A stretch of DNA of 64,000 nt, from the NCBI GenBank assembly GCA_033675265.1, contig JAUJYZ010000289.1, positions 345,001 through 409,000 on the forward strand, in the 5' to 3' direction. The first letter of the stretch is position 1; every line of letters starts with the position of its first letter. A program made the position numbers and the translations under genes. This DNA is from Actinostola sp. cb2023. Lineage: Eukaryota; Cnidaria; Anthozoa; Actiniaria; Actinostolidae. Of the stretch, positions 1 to 11,640 are shown in pieces. The notes below the pieces were generated by a model that saw only the letters and a list, made by a program, of their open reading frames with translations, did not search any database and had not been told where the DNA came from.

Positions 1-38
1 TTTAAGACCGTAATGTATTTTTAATAGGTAAATTAGCT

Positions 39-94
39 TGTACAACATACATGTGGTGTACTTGTTAACAAGTACACCACATGTATGTTGTACA
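39..94. repeat. perfect 56-bp palindrome
   Basis: Two 28-bp arms meet with no spacer at a central GTTAAC and pair without a mismatch; the symmetry ends sharply at 38/95. No gene adjoins it. It could be the fused ends of a small transposon or a local inverted duplication. The symmetry is seen directly; its origin is not known. Confidence 0.9.
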
Positions 95-415
95 GGTATT
101 TGAGGTATTTTTATAATTTTTCGATCCTTGAACTACGAACAAACGTCAAAATCGGCGCCCAAAAAGTCACTCAAATAAAACCCAAAATATCAAGAAAACC
201 ACTCAAAAAGCTTCAAAAACTATCAATCTTTTATTTTCGAATCCTTTTGTAGAAGTTTACACATGAAAATATATCAAACGGAACGGATATTTGAACTCGA
301 TGAAACTTGTTTTCTTCATCCGTCATTTTGTTTTGGTTTCTTCAACAGTTGAAGTTGACGTAGAAAATTTATCGAAGGGTTATAAAATAAATAAACCCCT
401 TTCTGGCTTACAGGT

Positions 416-550
416 ATATCGGCTGATAATGTCCTTGGCTTAGAGATGGTCCTCAAAATATCGCAGTTGCCCTCGAAGCTTCGCTTCTCGGCCATTAAAA
501 CTGTTCATTTTTCGGACCATCTCTCAGCCGCGGACATTATCAACCGATAT
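416..550. repeat. foldback repeat with 37-bp arms
   Basis: Positions 416-452 and 514-550 are inverted copies with about five mismatches, around a 61-bp loop that contains a small hairpin (ctcgaagcttcgcttctcgg). Hairpins of similar design end the Crypton copies at 7.8 kb and 27.1 kb, so this may be a fragment of a related element. That link is inference. Confidence 0.6.
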
Positions 551-801
551 GTGCGAAAGTAGTTGAAATGAAAAGCAGTTGACTAGCTCAGAAAACTTGC
601 ATTAAGAATATTTTACTACCATTATTAATAAATTATTTAAAACAACAATTGTAATAAGGAATTAATATTGTGCCATTTTGCCTCTTCCCTAGTCCCCAGT
701 GGGATTGCGAGCGCTGTCGCTGGGACAATTGCAACTTCTTAAAAGAAGGACAAAATACCTGATAATTGATCCAGTCCGGGGGAGCATGCATGCTTGGAAT
801 A

Positions 802-1250
802 CAGTAAAAACCCACGTGTAAGAACCTAGTGATATAAGAACCTCTAGGCAGAAATTTGACATTTAAATACCCAAAAATATAAGAACCTGTTTAGCCAAGC
901 AAAGCAAAACAGGTTCTTATATGAAAGAATCATTTGATTTATGATAGCCAAAATGTGGGACTTTAAATAAAAATTTGTATTATGTTTGAATGTTAAAAAA
1001 CTGATGCAGGATCAGTGTTGTTAAAACATGTAGTCCTGATAAGCAAAATATTGATTTATGATAATAAAATTAAAGCACTACACCCATGCTTAGTTGATTT
1101 TCTGGTCAACAACAATTACATCTCCCTAAAGAAATTAAGAACCTATTTAAGAACCTAATTAGCCTAAATTGTCAATAACTACCCCAAAACATAAGAACCT
1201 GTTTTGCCAGACTTAAACAAATCTAGGTTCTTACACGCGGGTTTTTACTG
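802..1250. mobile_element. Tc1/mariner-type MITE, TA target
   Basis: The termini are inverted copies starting CAGTAAAAACCC and running about 29 bp (one mismatch), flanked on each side by TA (800-801 and 1251-1252). The interior repeats the word aagaacct many times and has no reading frame. TA duplication plus CAGT ends is the Tc1/mariner pattern. Non-autonomous. Confidence 0.75.
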
Positions 1251-1536
1251 TAGGCCATTTGCATGATGGCATCATATAGTACAACTACCAGCATGCTTTG
1301 TCCAATGTCTTTTGTACATATATATAAAATAATTAGTGCCAATTGTTGTTCTACAGTATTATTCTCAAGAGGGAATAAAAATCTGAATAAGAAAGCAACA
1401 TCGTAAAGCAATATGGTAGTCGTAGTAAAATTAAACCAAACTTTGTCCTACTGACAAAGTCACACGGGCTATCATAGCTGGCACTTTACGCATTTCTTGA
1501 ATGTGCTTGTTCTCCAATTTTGTTCCTTTCCTTAAG

Positions 1537-1653
1537 GTGTCTTCAGAATATTCTCCAGTAATAAGGTGCCTGACGTGTGGAAAGTATTGTGCAATGACCA
1601 ACATGGCTGACCACATAAATCAGGAGCACACCCAAACAGAACCCAACCAAAAG
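1537..1653 (+). CDS. possible exon with zinc-finger-like motif
   Basis: An open stretch bounded by a pyrimidine-rich acceptor (ctttccttaag) and a donor (aag/gtatat). The translation contains CLTC, then DHINQEH, giving a C-x2-C and H-x4-H spacing that resembles a C2H2-type finger, followed by a polar tail. I do not recognise the gene, and no neighbouring exon could be joined to it. It may belong to a host gene or to an old transposon. Splice sites and motif are seen; the coding status is inference. Confidence 0.35.
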
Positions 1654-1978
1654 GTATATGGGTTTGCATTTAATAATGCATTCTAGTCCAAATGGTCTGA
1701 ATGGTTACTATATATTACATTTGGCTACATGTCTCAATATTGAAATAAACTAACATTTGAAGAACCCTTTATATCCAGTGCAGACATTCCTAGATTTGTC
1801 ACATGCTTATTACTGGGGAACTAAGCAATATGATGTGACAAGCCAAGGAACATCTGCAAAGGAGGCTTAAAAAAATGCCTTTGAAAAAAACTAATACTGT
1901 CAGTGTTTACTGCGAAAACCCTTGTATCGCGACCGACAACTTCAAACTTTCAGTTGGATTTTGGGTTTTTCTGATCCG

Positions 1979-2012
1979 CCAATCATGTGAAGGGGGCGGA
2001 GCTTATGCAAAT
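1979..2012 (+). promoter_or_regulatory. CCAAT box, GC box and octamer upstream of 2075
   Basis: Within 34 bp there is a CCAAT box (1979-1983), a GC box gggggcggagc (1992-2002) and a perfect octamer ATGCAAAT (2005-2012). These lie 60-100 bp upstream of the ATG at 2075. They match known Sp1, NF-Y and POU-factor sites, so this looks like a proximal RNA polymerase II promoter. Confidence 0.5.
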
Positions 2013-2074
2013 GCCTTGAGCTCGATCCACGTTTGCCAAGTTCGCCCATGTGAATGTGTGGTGCTTGTACATCT

Positions 2075-2646
2075 ATGAAGATGCATAGTTCTCAAGAAGA
2101 TTCTCAAACTGTCGAAACGCTGATTAGTATTGATTTACCGGATTCCCAAGAAATGCAGATATGGGAAGGTGGAAATGATACGGTAGGCTTTGTATTAGTG
2201 GTAAACAATCCTTGTCGCTTTCATGGGAACTCAGCCACAATCAAATTGATCAGGTTCACATCCCGGCTGGCGTATAAGGTCAATGACTGTTTTTAAGCAT
2301 ATTTTATGTCGCTTTTCAGAGAGAAGTTTGTCTGTATTTGGCTACAATGGATGGGAAAGTAGCTGGTGTTGAGCAGACTCCGTTGATATTGCCCCGTTGA
2401 TATTGCCTCGATCAAAAAGTCAAAAAAGACATGACAGTATCTCAGATTTTTTTTTTTTTAAAAGCGGAAAGAGTTCAAAGGTGGTTACAATTCATTCAGA
2501 TATGGATATTCCCGCATTCTTGGCAGAATATCCAATGACTACTGAGGCTGGAAAACGTTCGAGAAAATCGGTGATGGTAATGGCAGTAGACCTTATATCA
2601 GAGAAACCCGAACCTAGAACACCAAAATCGAAGTTTGAGTCGAGTC
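2075..2646 (+). pseudogene. unrecognised two-exon gene, frameshifted by a 14-bp duplication
   Basis: Exon 1 (2075-2182, 36 codons) starts with ATG and ends at donor cg/gtaggc. Exon 2 (2320-2646) follows acceptor cgcttttcag and ends at a strong donor gtaagt, so the gene should continue downstream, where only a TAA microsatellite and the EnSpm element are found. In exon 2 the 14-bp unit ccgttgatattgcc occurs twice in tandem (2380-2407). The extra copy shifts the frame and brings in an immediate stop; beyond it the open frame resumes to 2646. The protein is acidic then basic, with a run of four Phe from poly-T, and matches no family I know. The gene is probably broken and also cut off by the EnSpm insertion 430 bp downstream. 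Confidence 0.45.
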
Positions 2647-2663
2647 GTAAGTAAACGTTGTTT

Positions 2664-2665
<2 letters not shown>

Positions 2666-2735
<70 letters not shown>

Positions 2736-2736
2736 T
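2666..2736. repeat. (TAA)n microsatellite
   Basis: About 23 consecutive taa units. The following text (acttatatatagcgcaaaa) resembles the body-to-tail junction of cnidarian SINE-like repeats, but no full element is visible. Confidence 0.9.
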
Positions 2737-3074
2737 TAATACTTATATATAGCGCAAAAATTACATGTAAATATGATCTAATGCGCTTTACAGACTAAAG
2801 ATGGAATGTAGCTGTTGTGTTCGAGTAGTATGGACACGGGCACTTATTGTGTTTTATCTTGGTCCTGGTTGGATTATCATACGACGTTACCAATGCAGTA
2901 TAGCACATAGAACCTGGGAGAATACTGGAATCCACATTCCAAATCCACGAAAACAATAGACTATCATCAAAGACTGCACCATAATTGTTCTTTGAGTAAA
3001 TGAGCGTGTTTGATTGAGAAAAGGCTCCGCAAAACCATCGGCGAGAAGTCGATTTACTTCGAGGAATAAGCTCT

Positions 3075-3109
3075 CACTGGAAAAATTGCCCGATTTCCAT
3101 CCATGTTTT
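3075..3109 (+). repeat. EnSpm left terminal inverted repeat
   Basis: 35 bp beginning CACTGG, exactly inverted at 22978-23012, preceded by the TCT target duplication at 3072-3074. Confidence 0.9.
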
Positions 3110-3340
3110 AGTATGGTTTTTATCGGTTTTTATATGGTTTTTTGAAATATCCACACCAATTTCATGAACCACATTTGGATTTTTTATTTTTTTTTGTGGA
3201 ATTTCACATGACATTTATGTAGGATATAAAGGAACCATATAAATCCATACTTGGATTTCAGTTTTCCACAAATACTGTGGTAAATCTGAATTCCCAATTC
3301 AAATTTTATATTTTCCATGAATGGTTTATCAAATCTCTCC

Positions 3341-3563
3341 AAATTTGGTATTTGAGAATTCCGCACCAATGTTGGTTTTCCCATTTTCCACATACATGCA
3401 ACTTGGAATATCAATATACCAAACTAGGAAAGAAACATAATGTCCAAATTTGGTATTTGAGAATTCCGCACCAATGTTGGTTTTCCCATTTTCCACATAC
3501 ATGCAACTTGGAATATCAATATACCAAACTAGGAAAGAAACATAATGTCCAAATTTGGTATTT
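3341..3563. repeat. EnSpm subterminal tandem repeat, 105-bp unit
   Basis: Two complete 105-bp copies (3341-3445, 3446-3550) and the start of a third. Each holds aaatttgg and ttttccaca words. CACTA elements normally carry short repeated transposase-binding motifs just inside their termini, and the words ccaaatttgg and ccacatttgg recur at the right end as well. The binding role is inferred from the family. Confidence 0.75.
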
Positions 3564-4486
3564 CATTTCCTATAGTAATAATATTGGTACAGTTTATAGT
3601 CAGATTTGACTGTAAATACTACAGTATATCCAAAATGAGTTAATTGTCCTTCCAATAAGGCCCTTGCCACTGTCCATCCACTAAGCCCAAAATGCTCTTG
3701 TAATGGATTTGATCCATAGCCCTCCTTGATGACTCTCTCTGCCATAAGCGATTAGTATCCCAGTTTCGATGTTTAATGAAAAAGTATCCTTTAGCTCACT
3801 TCACATTATGATCGACAGCCCTAATTTCAGCTTTCCAAATTTCATCATCATTACCCTTCACCAAAACCATGTCTCCAGCCTGGGGGAAAACAGGTACTAT
3901 TACACGAGGTAGAATCAGTTTTCTGTCTGGATCAATGAGAGCATATCCAGGATTGTATATATACAGCATTGCCTTCGTTTTTAGATCTCTTACGCGTAGG
4001 CAGAAGTTGGTCTGAGATGGTTCAATGATAATACTATCACTAAGTGGATGCCTCAATACATTATTTTCTTCATCTCTGCTGGCTTTGTATAAGTCACCAA
4101 TTACAACTGGAACATACTGGTCGTGAACAAAAAGTAAATTAAAATTCAAAATCTTCACAACTACAAGACCACGACCATTGTCCTGTGATGCAAGTACTAT
4201 GTCTCCAGTTTGATAGAGTGTTCCACCAGTTACTGCATGTTGTAGTGGCATGAACGCACTTCTGTATGATGTTGTGATATCTGGACTTCTATCTAAACAT
4301 CTTGTAATGCCTTGTTCCTCCTCTGATGTAATAATGTGTATGCTTCCATTGCCAATAAGAATCCCATTATGAGCTCTTGTAGCATCTGTACTAAATTCAC
4401 ACAGTGCAACAAGGCTCTGTGCAGCCTTGAGAGAAGTGGCAACCATCTAAAATGTAACATAAGAGGACAAACCATTTAACAAATAT

Positions 4487-4703
4487 ACCTTTTTACAGAT
4501 ACAGTTGAGTGCTCACTGATCAACCCCAGCCTCGGTTTGAATACATCATAATGTGCAAAAATAACTATTTATAACATGTATTGTCTAAAGTTCTACATTG
4601 TAAATTAAGCTTTTGTCATGCATATCTTTTTAGTTGTTATTGCACGTTTGCAGGTATCCCCAAGGCTGGAGCAGTGAGCACTCAACTGTATCTGTAAAAA
4701 GGT
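4487..4703. mobile_element. MITE-like inverted repeat, 32-bp perfect arms
   Basis: ACCTTTTTACAGATACAGTT... at 4487-4518 is exactly inverted at 4672-4703. It lies in an intron of the EnSpm transposase, between the exon at 4446 and the one ending near 4720. No clear target duplication is visible and it contains no reading frame. Confidence 0.6.
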
Positions 4704-5943
4704 CTATTGTACAAAAGCAACAATATACATATACATTCAAATTATCATATTTTCCACTCTTTGATGATTCCTGAGTTCTCAGGTTGTGTTGTTGTGACCA
4801 AACTTTGATAAATTCTCGTTGTGATTCCTTTCTTGCAAAGGTCTTTTCGATCGCTTTTTTGTTGCTGGTTTGCTTTACATAGCGACCTACTGCCCTTTCA
4901 TACTGATAGCACCAGTAGTTATCTGGTGATGAGAATCGCCTAATGTCTTCTGGTACATGAGTTAGGGTATGCAACGTTATTAGACATTCAGGGATGCCAT
5001 ATGCCTCTTCAACTAGGATGCAGTACCTCCAACACAAGTACTCAAAGTTATCTATCATTTCTTTTGACCAACCGTTGATAAGACCAGGATTGAATATTGA
5101 CTCAACAATTCTTGGAAGAGGGGCCCAAACTTCTGCATCACTGGGGTTAAGTAAACCTTCAAGAACATTTTCTGATGCTGGAAATCCAAACTTCTGAAAC
5201 TCTCCAGCTGCAAAATATATCAATGTCAACAAACATGAATAGCATCCTGAGTTATGAATTTCAGTTCAATTTGGAATTAATTTGCACAAGTGTGTTTGTG
5301 TTTTAAAGAGTATCAAAATTACAGGTAATTTGCACTGTACTTTATTTCAACTGAATTGCTCTTAGCCAATCAGAATCGATTTTTTTGATCATGAATATTA
5401 ATATAAAGTTAATGAGGAACGTTTATGAATAAAACATGTTCTACCTTTCCAATACTTGATTTCTTTGATGGCTGATGGAAGTCCACTTTGTTTGTACTCT
5501 GTAAGAATCATTAATAATATTAGTGTCAAATGACCAGTTATGTACAATGCGGTCATTTATGGGAGGTGGTCGCTAATGAGATGTGGTCGCTAGTAGAGAG
5601 TTGACTGTAATAATTGTACAAACGCACCAGGTAGAAATGCAATATTAATCTCATTGGTTTTAAAATACAATGTACATTGTACATGCACTACATAATTAAC
5701 ATTAACGTTTGTCAGATCAAAGGACAAATATCTGAAACACCAGTAAATTTAGTACAGTGGAACCCAGATAAATAAACCCATCCCCAGTATAATGAATGAC
5801 ACTTTATAACATAGGTATGATATAACGCGCGCTCTGATTGGTTGGTTAGCGTGTACACGCTACGGCCACGGACACACGCTCACGTCATTATGCACACGTA
5901 ATCCATTTTGGAGAAAAAAATTGTAAATAATTTTTTTTGCGAT

Positions 5944-7574
5944 ATGGACGCGATTTTCTCACTCGATTTGGGCGATCTGCTGAGCGAAGACGATGACATA
6001 TTGCCAAATTTTGAAGTTGAATGGCCCCAGACTGAGTCCATTGACATGGATAAATGTCCAGAAGTCCCAATGACCGAAGAAAGTACCGGCGCCACAACAG
6101 AGCCGACTCGATTCGCGGCGCTTTCAGAAAAAGACATGAGTACCATACTCGAAGAAAAACACTCTACAAAAACTAAAAGAAACACCAACTGGTCGGTAGC
6201 AACATTTAAAGGTATTTTTTAATTTTAATCAGTGAAAAGTTCGTCTTTAATAGAGGTTACTTGGAGAAAGAAACAACGTGAAACGTATACACAATGTACT
6301 AATATATTCAGTCACAATGTAAACAAATAGCCGAGTGTTTTCCTCGATAAAAAAAATATTTCATTAAACTCCTTCAAAACTATTAAACCACAGTTCAAAA
6401 TATCACAGTTCTGATCATGTTTTTCTTTTAAATTATAGCTTGGTGTGATGAGAAACAAATTAAAACCCCGCTAGAAAAAATGACAATAGGTCAGATTGAT
6501 ACAAACCTCAGGAGATTTTATGCCGAAGCGAGGAAAAAGACCGGCGAACGTTACAGCAGATCGTCCCTCGTTGGTTTCCGCCATTCCATTGAGAGATACT
6601 TGAATTTCCCACCACACCAGAGAAACCTCAAAATCTCTACAGATCCTCGTTTTAACAGGTCAAACCAAATGCTCGACGCCCAAATAGTGTCGTTGAAACG
6701 TAGCGGTAAAGAAAACGTCGTACATAAACCACCACTTGAAGATGAAGATTTGCTGAAGCTGAAGTTTTCCCAAGCCCTTGGGAAATTAAACAACCCTCTG
6801 GCCCTGCTCAGAAATGTCTGGTTCCACATTGTTTTGTTCTTTTGTCGAAGAGGAAGTGAAGGACAGAGACTGTTAAAATGTTCAAGTTTCAAGTTTGAAG
6901 TAGACGGGGCTGTGCGAAGATACGCTACAATGGCGCACGACGAACTATCTAAAAACCACCCAGGTGGAGTGAAAGATATCCCCAGCCATGAAAAATACGC
7001 CAGGATGTATGAAACCGACCAACAGAATGATGGATATAAAGCACTGAAGCTGTACCAGTCGAAGTTGAATCCAAAAACAAGTGCATTCTTTCAGTGTCCC
7101 AAAAGGAATTGGCGTCCAGAAGATGATGTGTGGTACGAAGCAAAGCCGGTCGGAGTCAACAAACTCAACGCAATGATGAAAAATATCAGTGAAGCTGCTG
7201 CTTTATCCAAAGTTTACACAAACCATAGTGTCAGAGCAACTGCCATCACTTTATGGTCAAATGCCGGGGTCCCAAATCGACATATAATGGCTATTTCTGG
7301 ACATCGAAACGAGCAGAGTCTAGTGCATTACAACGCTCGTCCTTCGACTTCACAACTCTATAACTGCAGCGAAGTCCTTTCAAGAAGTCTCACAGCCAAT
7401 AGCTCGTCTGGCCCAGTCTGCATAAATTCCACATCCCAAGTTATTAAGAATAGCCTTGTGGTCCCAGCAGCAGAGATAACTACAGCTGGCGGTGTTGGAT
7501 TTGGACCAATCTTCAACAACTGCACCATTCAAAACGTCCACATCGTCACGAGTTCAAACGAAATTACTCGTTGA
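5944..7574 (+). CDS. Crypton-type tyrosine recombinase (DUF3504-like), intact
   Basis: Two exons, 5944-6211 and 6439-7574, join in frame (acceptor ttaaattatag, donor aag/gtattt) to give 467 codons with no stop or frameshift. The first 90 residues are acidic and low in homology. The recombinase core follows: FYAEARKK and SLVGFRHSI in the core-binding part, FCRRGSEGQ with the first catalytic Arg, TNHSVRATAIT with the His-x-x-Arg box, MAISGHRNEQS with the third-position His, and VHYNARPS with the candidate nucleophilic Tyr. This arrangement is that of Crypton and of vertebrate DUF3504 proteins derived from it. It should cut and rejoin DNA through a phosphotyrosine intermediate. The start is the first ATG after a pyrimidine-rich leader; an upstream TTG extends the frame but is unlikely. 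A second, damaged copy lies at 25.6-26.8 kb. Confidence 0.85.
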
Positions 7575-7800
7575 TTGACTTCATCAAACATAAACATTGA
7601 CTTAAAACACTTGAGCTATTCTTTGCAATTCATTGTAAAATTATTGTTATAGCTACCCTGGAATATTTTGAAAATGTTTTGACTCAGAAGCAGTTCAAAT
7701 ACACGTTCAAACTGATGGGTTTTGTAATTTTAGATAAGATAAAAAAATTGGTTTCGTGAAACTTCAGTTGTTATGTTCTATGTTATAAAAGAAATGGTCA

Positions 7801-7935
7801 ACGCTTTAGCTGTGTGTCCATCGAGTTATGGAGCACTTGGGAATTTGGGAGAGCACTCGTGAAGCTCTTACGCTTCTCTCGTGCTCTCCCAAATTCCCGC
7901 GTGCTCCATAACTCGATGGACGCACGCTAAGCGTT
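7801..7935. repeat. Crypton 3'-terminal hairpin
   Basis: Arms of about 60 bp pair imperfectly around cgtgaagctcttacgcttctct: tccatcgagttatggagcac is inverted as gtgctccataactcgatgga, and gggaatttgggagagca as tgctctcccaaattccc. It sits 230 bp past the recombinase stop. The short copy at 15.5 kb keeps the outer arm only. Confidence 0.8.
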
Positions 7936-7944
7936 GACCATTCC

Positions 7945-8354
7945 TTAAAAGGCCCAGTGCCGAACCTAATTACATCAAACAAGACTACCTAATTATCCAT
8001 TGTTTTGATACATTAATTATTTTGGTACATTACATGTGAAGTTAGAAATCTTTATCCTGGCCGGCTTCTCCTGGCCAAAGTTACTGTAAAATGTATGGAA
8101 CAGAACCCTGATATAACAAACCACTGTTATAATGAACACATATTTCTAGTTCCTTGGCACTTTGCTATATTAGGGTCCCATTATATGTACTTTTCTATAT
8201 GGTGTTCAATTTATCTACATTTTTTCAAACCCTCCTTTGATCATTCAACACTGACAGTTTCACTAGATTAACCAGTATTTCTCTGCATCAGTCTAATGTT
8301 CGGTATCTCAATATTACAGCTCACAGTACATTTTGTGCTTACAAGTACATGTAC
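7945..8354. other. EnSpm intron without recognised gene
   Basis: AT-rich intron. The stretch 8095-8200 (gaaccctgatataacaaacc, gttataatgaac) looks like a degraded Tc1-type MITE, of the kind that begins with a cagt-gaaccc pattern, but no paired end was found. Confidence 0.4.
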
Positions 8355-10641
8355 CTCTTGTCCATGGAATTCTTTTAAGAGCTGCCTCTAGTTCATCTAT
8401 GTTCAACAATAATTCATTAGAGAGAAGATGATCCAGCCTTCTCTTCACAAGGTTTAGTGGGACCAGGTGCATAACATCAAATACAAGATCCTTAAGGACA
8501 TCAAACTTGTAAAGTCTGTGCAACCTATGAAGCTGAGATACACCTAAGAAACCACTTTCTTTTGACTTCCGTGCAGCCACAGTAACTCTCTCTTCTTGCT
8601 CAATCTCCACCATCATTGGGAGCTCTTCAGATAGTTCTCTTTTGGGATGAGGGAATCTGAAAGCTTTTCTAAACTCTGGATAGTAGTAATGCTTCTGGGC
8701 TTCCAAGTACTGGGCTATAAACAAACAATATTGATTATTTAAAAAGACTCTTGAATCATTATCATATAGGTACATGTAATCATATGGTTTCACGAGTGTG
8801 TTTTTCAAAGAGTATGAAAATTGCATGAGCCTGTAAGGTGAATGCAATTTGAGCTCTTTGAAAAACATAGCGCAAATTAATCCAAATTGAACAAGAAGTT
8901 GTATGATTATCAATTAATAATATTCATGAAAAAAATCACACACTGTTTATTGTTATCATATTATTATTATCATTATTATTATTACATAATGTAATGGTAC
9001 TAAGATGAACCATACATGTACGCACATTTTTAGTGGATTGCGTAGCATCCGCGAGTTATTGGGATCAGGTTTTTGAACCAGAAGTGTTCACTCACTCTCT
9101 AAATGTGTAAACGTCCAGTCAGGAGCACAAGAAGCACAGAGAGCAAAAAGAGTGAGAGATGCATGCAATCAGCGAATGGTTTTATACAATGTATACACAG
9201 TAGCTTCAAATCCACAAGTTCACCATAGGGTACATTAACATGTACAATGTACCTTTGATTTAATACAAAATATGTAAGTAAGTGGAATTACCTAATAGTT
9301 TACATCTACGACAAGCATTTTTTCCACCAGCACCCTTTGATTTGCAAATTTCACACTGTGCAAGATGATCCCCTGTCCATAACAGCAACAGAAGCCTTAG
9401 CGTGATGTGTCCGGGTGGAAAGCAGTCTAATTCACCTTGATAATCCACGTCAATGCCTACAATTTTGAAAGAGGTTTATCAATCATATATTCCTACTGTA
9501 AGATTTGATGATTGATGCACATTTTACACTTAACATATACGTACAAATAAATTGTACTTGGACTCATATCATGATCGTACCTTCAATAAATCCTTTTTCC
9601 AGGTCAGAGATGAGTGGATCTAGAAATGGATCCAAGGAATTGGGTCTACTGTCAGGTAGAAGATAAGAGGGAACAAATCCCACAGTATAAGTTTCCACAT
9701 CTTTACAACGATTTGCCTTTGACATTGTGGCAATTGTTACTTCCATTGCACCTAACAAATAGAGAAATTACAACAACAACAATAATAATTAATAATACCA
9801 GTGACAACAACATCAACAACAATAATAATAATAATTAATAATAATACCAGTGCTTCTGCTTTTGAGTCCAAATGGCTGGAAACCATCCCAATGAGCTGCA
9901 AAAAAATCAATCAATCAATCAAAAATAAAGGAACATAATAATCAAACCAGCTGGCTTAAAAATATTATGAGACAAAGTAATGTAGTTAAAACATTTCAGT
10001 ATTACCCATCAAAGCTATATTCCTTGGGTCTCCACTGGCATATTTTGGAGTAAATGTAAAGGTGTTATAACACTCATCACAAGTGACCTCCTTCATTCCA
10101 CTTGCAATTTCCGGTAATGACTCTACTACTTCTCCACTAATGATATTTTTGCATTTGTCCATTGCACACCTCACTGGTAAGCACCAATATGAGTCTGGGT
10201 CAAAAAAACAGGATATGTCAGCAAATCGGTCTCCGTCCCAAAGTTCTTTCTTTATAGGCCAGCCTTCATTCCTCCTCAACCAATGTTCCTTTTCCCTCCA
10301 ATGGTCAGTTATCTTATAGCACATGGATTTTTCAGATACCCAAAGTTTTACCTTTGTTTCCAATCCCAAGTAGTAATACACAATGGTTCCATTCTCACCG
10401 CAGTGTCTACAGGCATCATTTCTATTTTCCAGTATGTCCCAATGTTTAGGGTGTTCATCACTTAAACAAATAAAGTACTCCTTTGCATCTTTGTAACCCA
10501 GATCAGCAAGGAATCTATTAGCATCTCTCCAATTCTTAGGCCAACCTTCCACATCTGCATCGTCTGGGTCAAGCTGAGCTCCTTTGTAATAAAAGGTTTT
10601 TGCCATTGCAAGCAGATCATCAAAGTCATTAAGAGATGCAT

Positions 10642-10954
10642 ATCAAAACATAAAAGCAAATGGAAAAAAATAGGACCGGCTATAATATAAATATTATTAT
10701 GGTTGGCAGGTTGGAAAAAAAAAAAGGAAAAAAGGAAAAAAGTATAATATATCAGTATAGTTTTCTTTGTTTTTTTTTGTTTTCTTCTTCTTCTTCTTTA
10801 ATTGATTAATTGTGATAATTAACTGTGTTTAATGTGATATTGAAATTGTGATATTGTGATATTGTGTATAATGAAAATATAGGTAATACCATACAACATT
10901 GTGTAAAATGCCACATGTATAACCTTATTTGGAAATAAAAAAACTTTGAAGAAG

Positions 10955-10994
<40 letters not shown>
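10642..10994 (+). mobile_element. poly-A retrocopy inserted in EnSpm transposase exon
   Basis: 353 bp ending in about 40 A residues, with an upstream aataaaaaaactttg that resembles a polyadenylation signal. It is flanked by the 10-bp direct repeat agagatgcat (10632-10641 and 10995-11004). Poly-A tail plus target duplication is the mark of LINE-machinery retroposition. On the minus strand the transposase frame closes exactly when the insert and one repeat are skipped, so it disrupts coding sequence. The source is probably a 5'-truncated LINE or SINE; the body is too AT-rich to name. Confidence 0.75.
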
Positions 10995-11640
10995 AGAGAT
11001 GCATTCATTTTACTGACAAGATCTAGAGTTTGAAAGATTGCATGGATAATGGCATCTTTGGTTATGTTTGCTTGTGATTGATCGTTCTCAATATCCAATC
11101 CAATATTTTGTTCATTGTCATTGTTCATATCTTCATCAGATAATGGTTCAACATTGGTTGATGTCTGCCGGCTACTATTTGTTATGCTTCCTTCCAAACT
11201 TGCACAAGTAACTCCACCCTCGAATGAACATGTTACAGTAACTTCGACATCGTCAATCAATTTCCATACCGTTTTCGGCTATATTAAACAGAACAGAATA
11301 TCAAGACTGAACATCACTACATGTACGTTCGTCTGCTGAGCTAAATTATCTGATCCACCCGCCTATTTTTTTGAAATAGTCTAGAATAAAATAAGTTAAT
11401 GTCACCTTGTGTTTCAAGTTCAAGTGTTTCAGTCTGCTGCTGCTGTCTTTCTTCAGTGATCTCGACATTTTCCTGCACCAGCGGTATTTCCATTCTGTTC
11501 TGCAACGCAATGTGACGAAGCTGTGTTCGACGGTTAACTGCTTTCTCTTTGCAATTATTACAAGGGCAGTGGACGTGAGTTGCAGGTTTCTCTGAGCAAT
11601 TACAAAGTGACGAGGGAAAAAGCTCACTTGGATCCGCCAT

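Larger units (their letters stand above)
5805..7944 (+). mobile_element. Crypton element nested in EnSpm intron
   Basis: Bounds are set by comparison with a short relative at 15486-15654. Both start TATAACATAG then GATATAACGC(A/G)CGCTCTGATTGG, and both finish at cataactcgatggacgcacgct(a/g)agc(g/a)ttgaccatt. Cryptons move by a tyrosine recombinase and lack the long inverted repeats of DDE transposons. The insertion is antisense to the host transposase and spares its exons, so splicing could have tolerated it. Confidence 0.65.
3796..11640 (-). pseudogene. EnSpm transposase, Tnp2/DUF4218 type, interrupted
   Basis: A DDE-type cut-and-paste transposase on the minus strand. Exons I can place: 11640-11406 (ATG, cysteine-rich start with CNC, CPCNNC), about 11269-10006 (split by a retrocopy), 9895-9848 (DGFQPF, the D-G-x-x-P-F motif of Tnp2 proteins), 9751-9581, 9456-9292 (zinc-binding CEIC and CRRC), 8714-8355 (DVMHLVPLNLVKRR, the Tnp2 M-H block), 5498-5445, 5207 to about 4720 (LTHVPEDIRR and YQYERAVGRYVK, the DUF4218 signature) and 4446-3796. 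Junction phases agree from 10006 to 5207; the first junction I could not reconcile. Lesion: a 353-bp poly-A insertion at 10642-10994 inside the second exon. A Crypton occupies the intron between 8355 and 5498. The family call is firm; exact ends of the last exons are approximate. Confidence 0.8.

Noticed and set aside
6551..7143. Minus-strand frames opposite the Crypton gene
   Set aside because: Shadows of the recombinase frame; no motif of their own.
10819..11004. Poly-Phe frame on the minus strand
   Set aside because: It is the antisense of the poly-A tail of the retrocopy.
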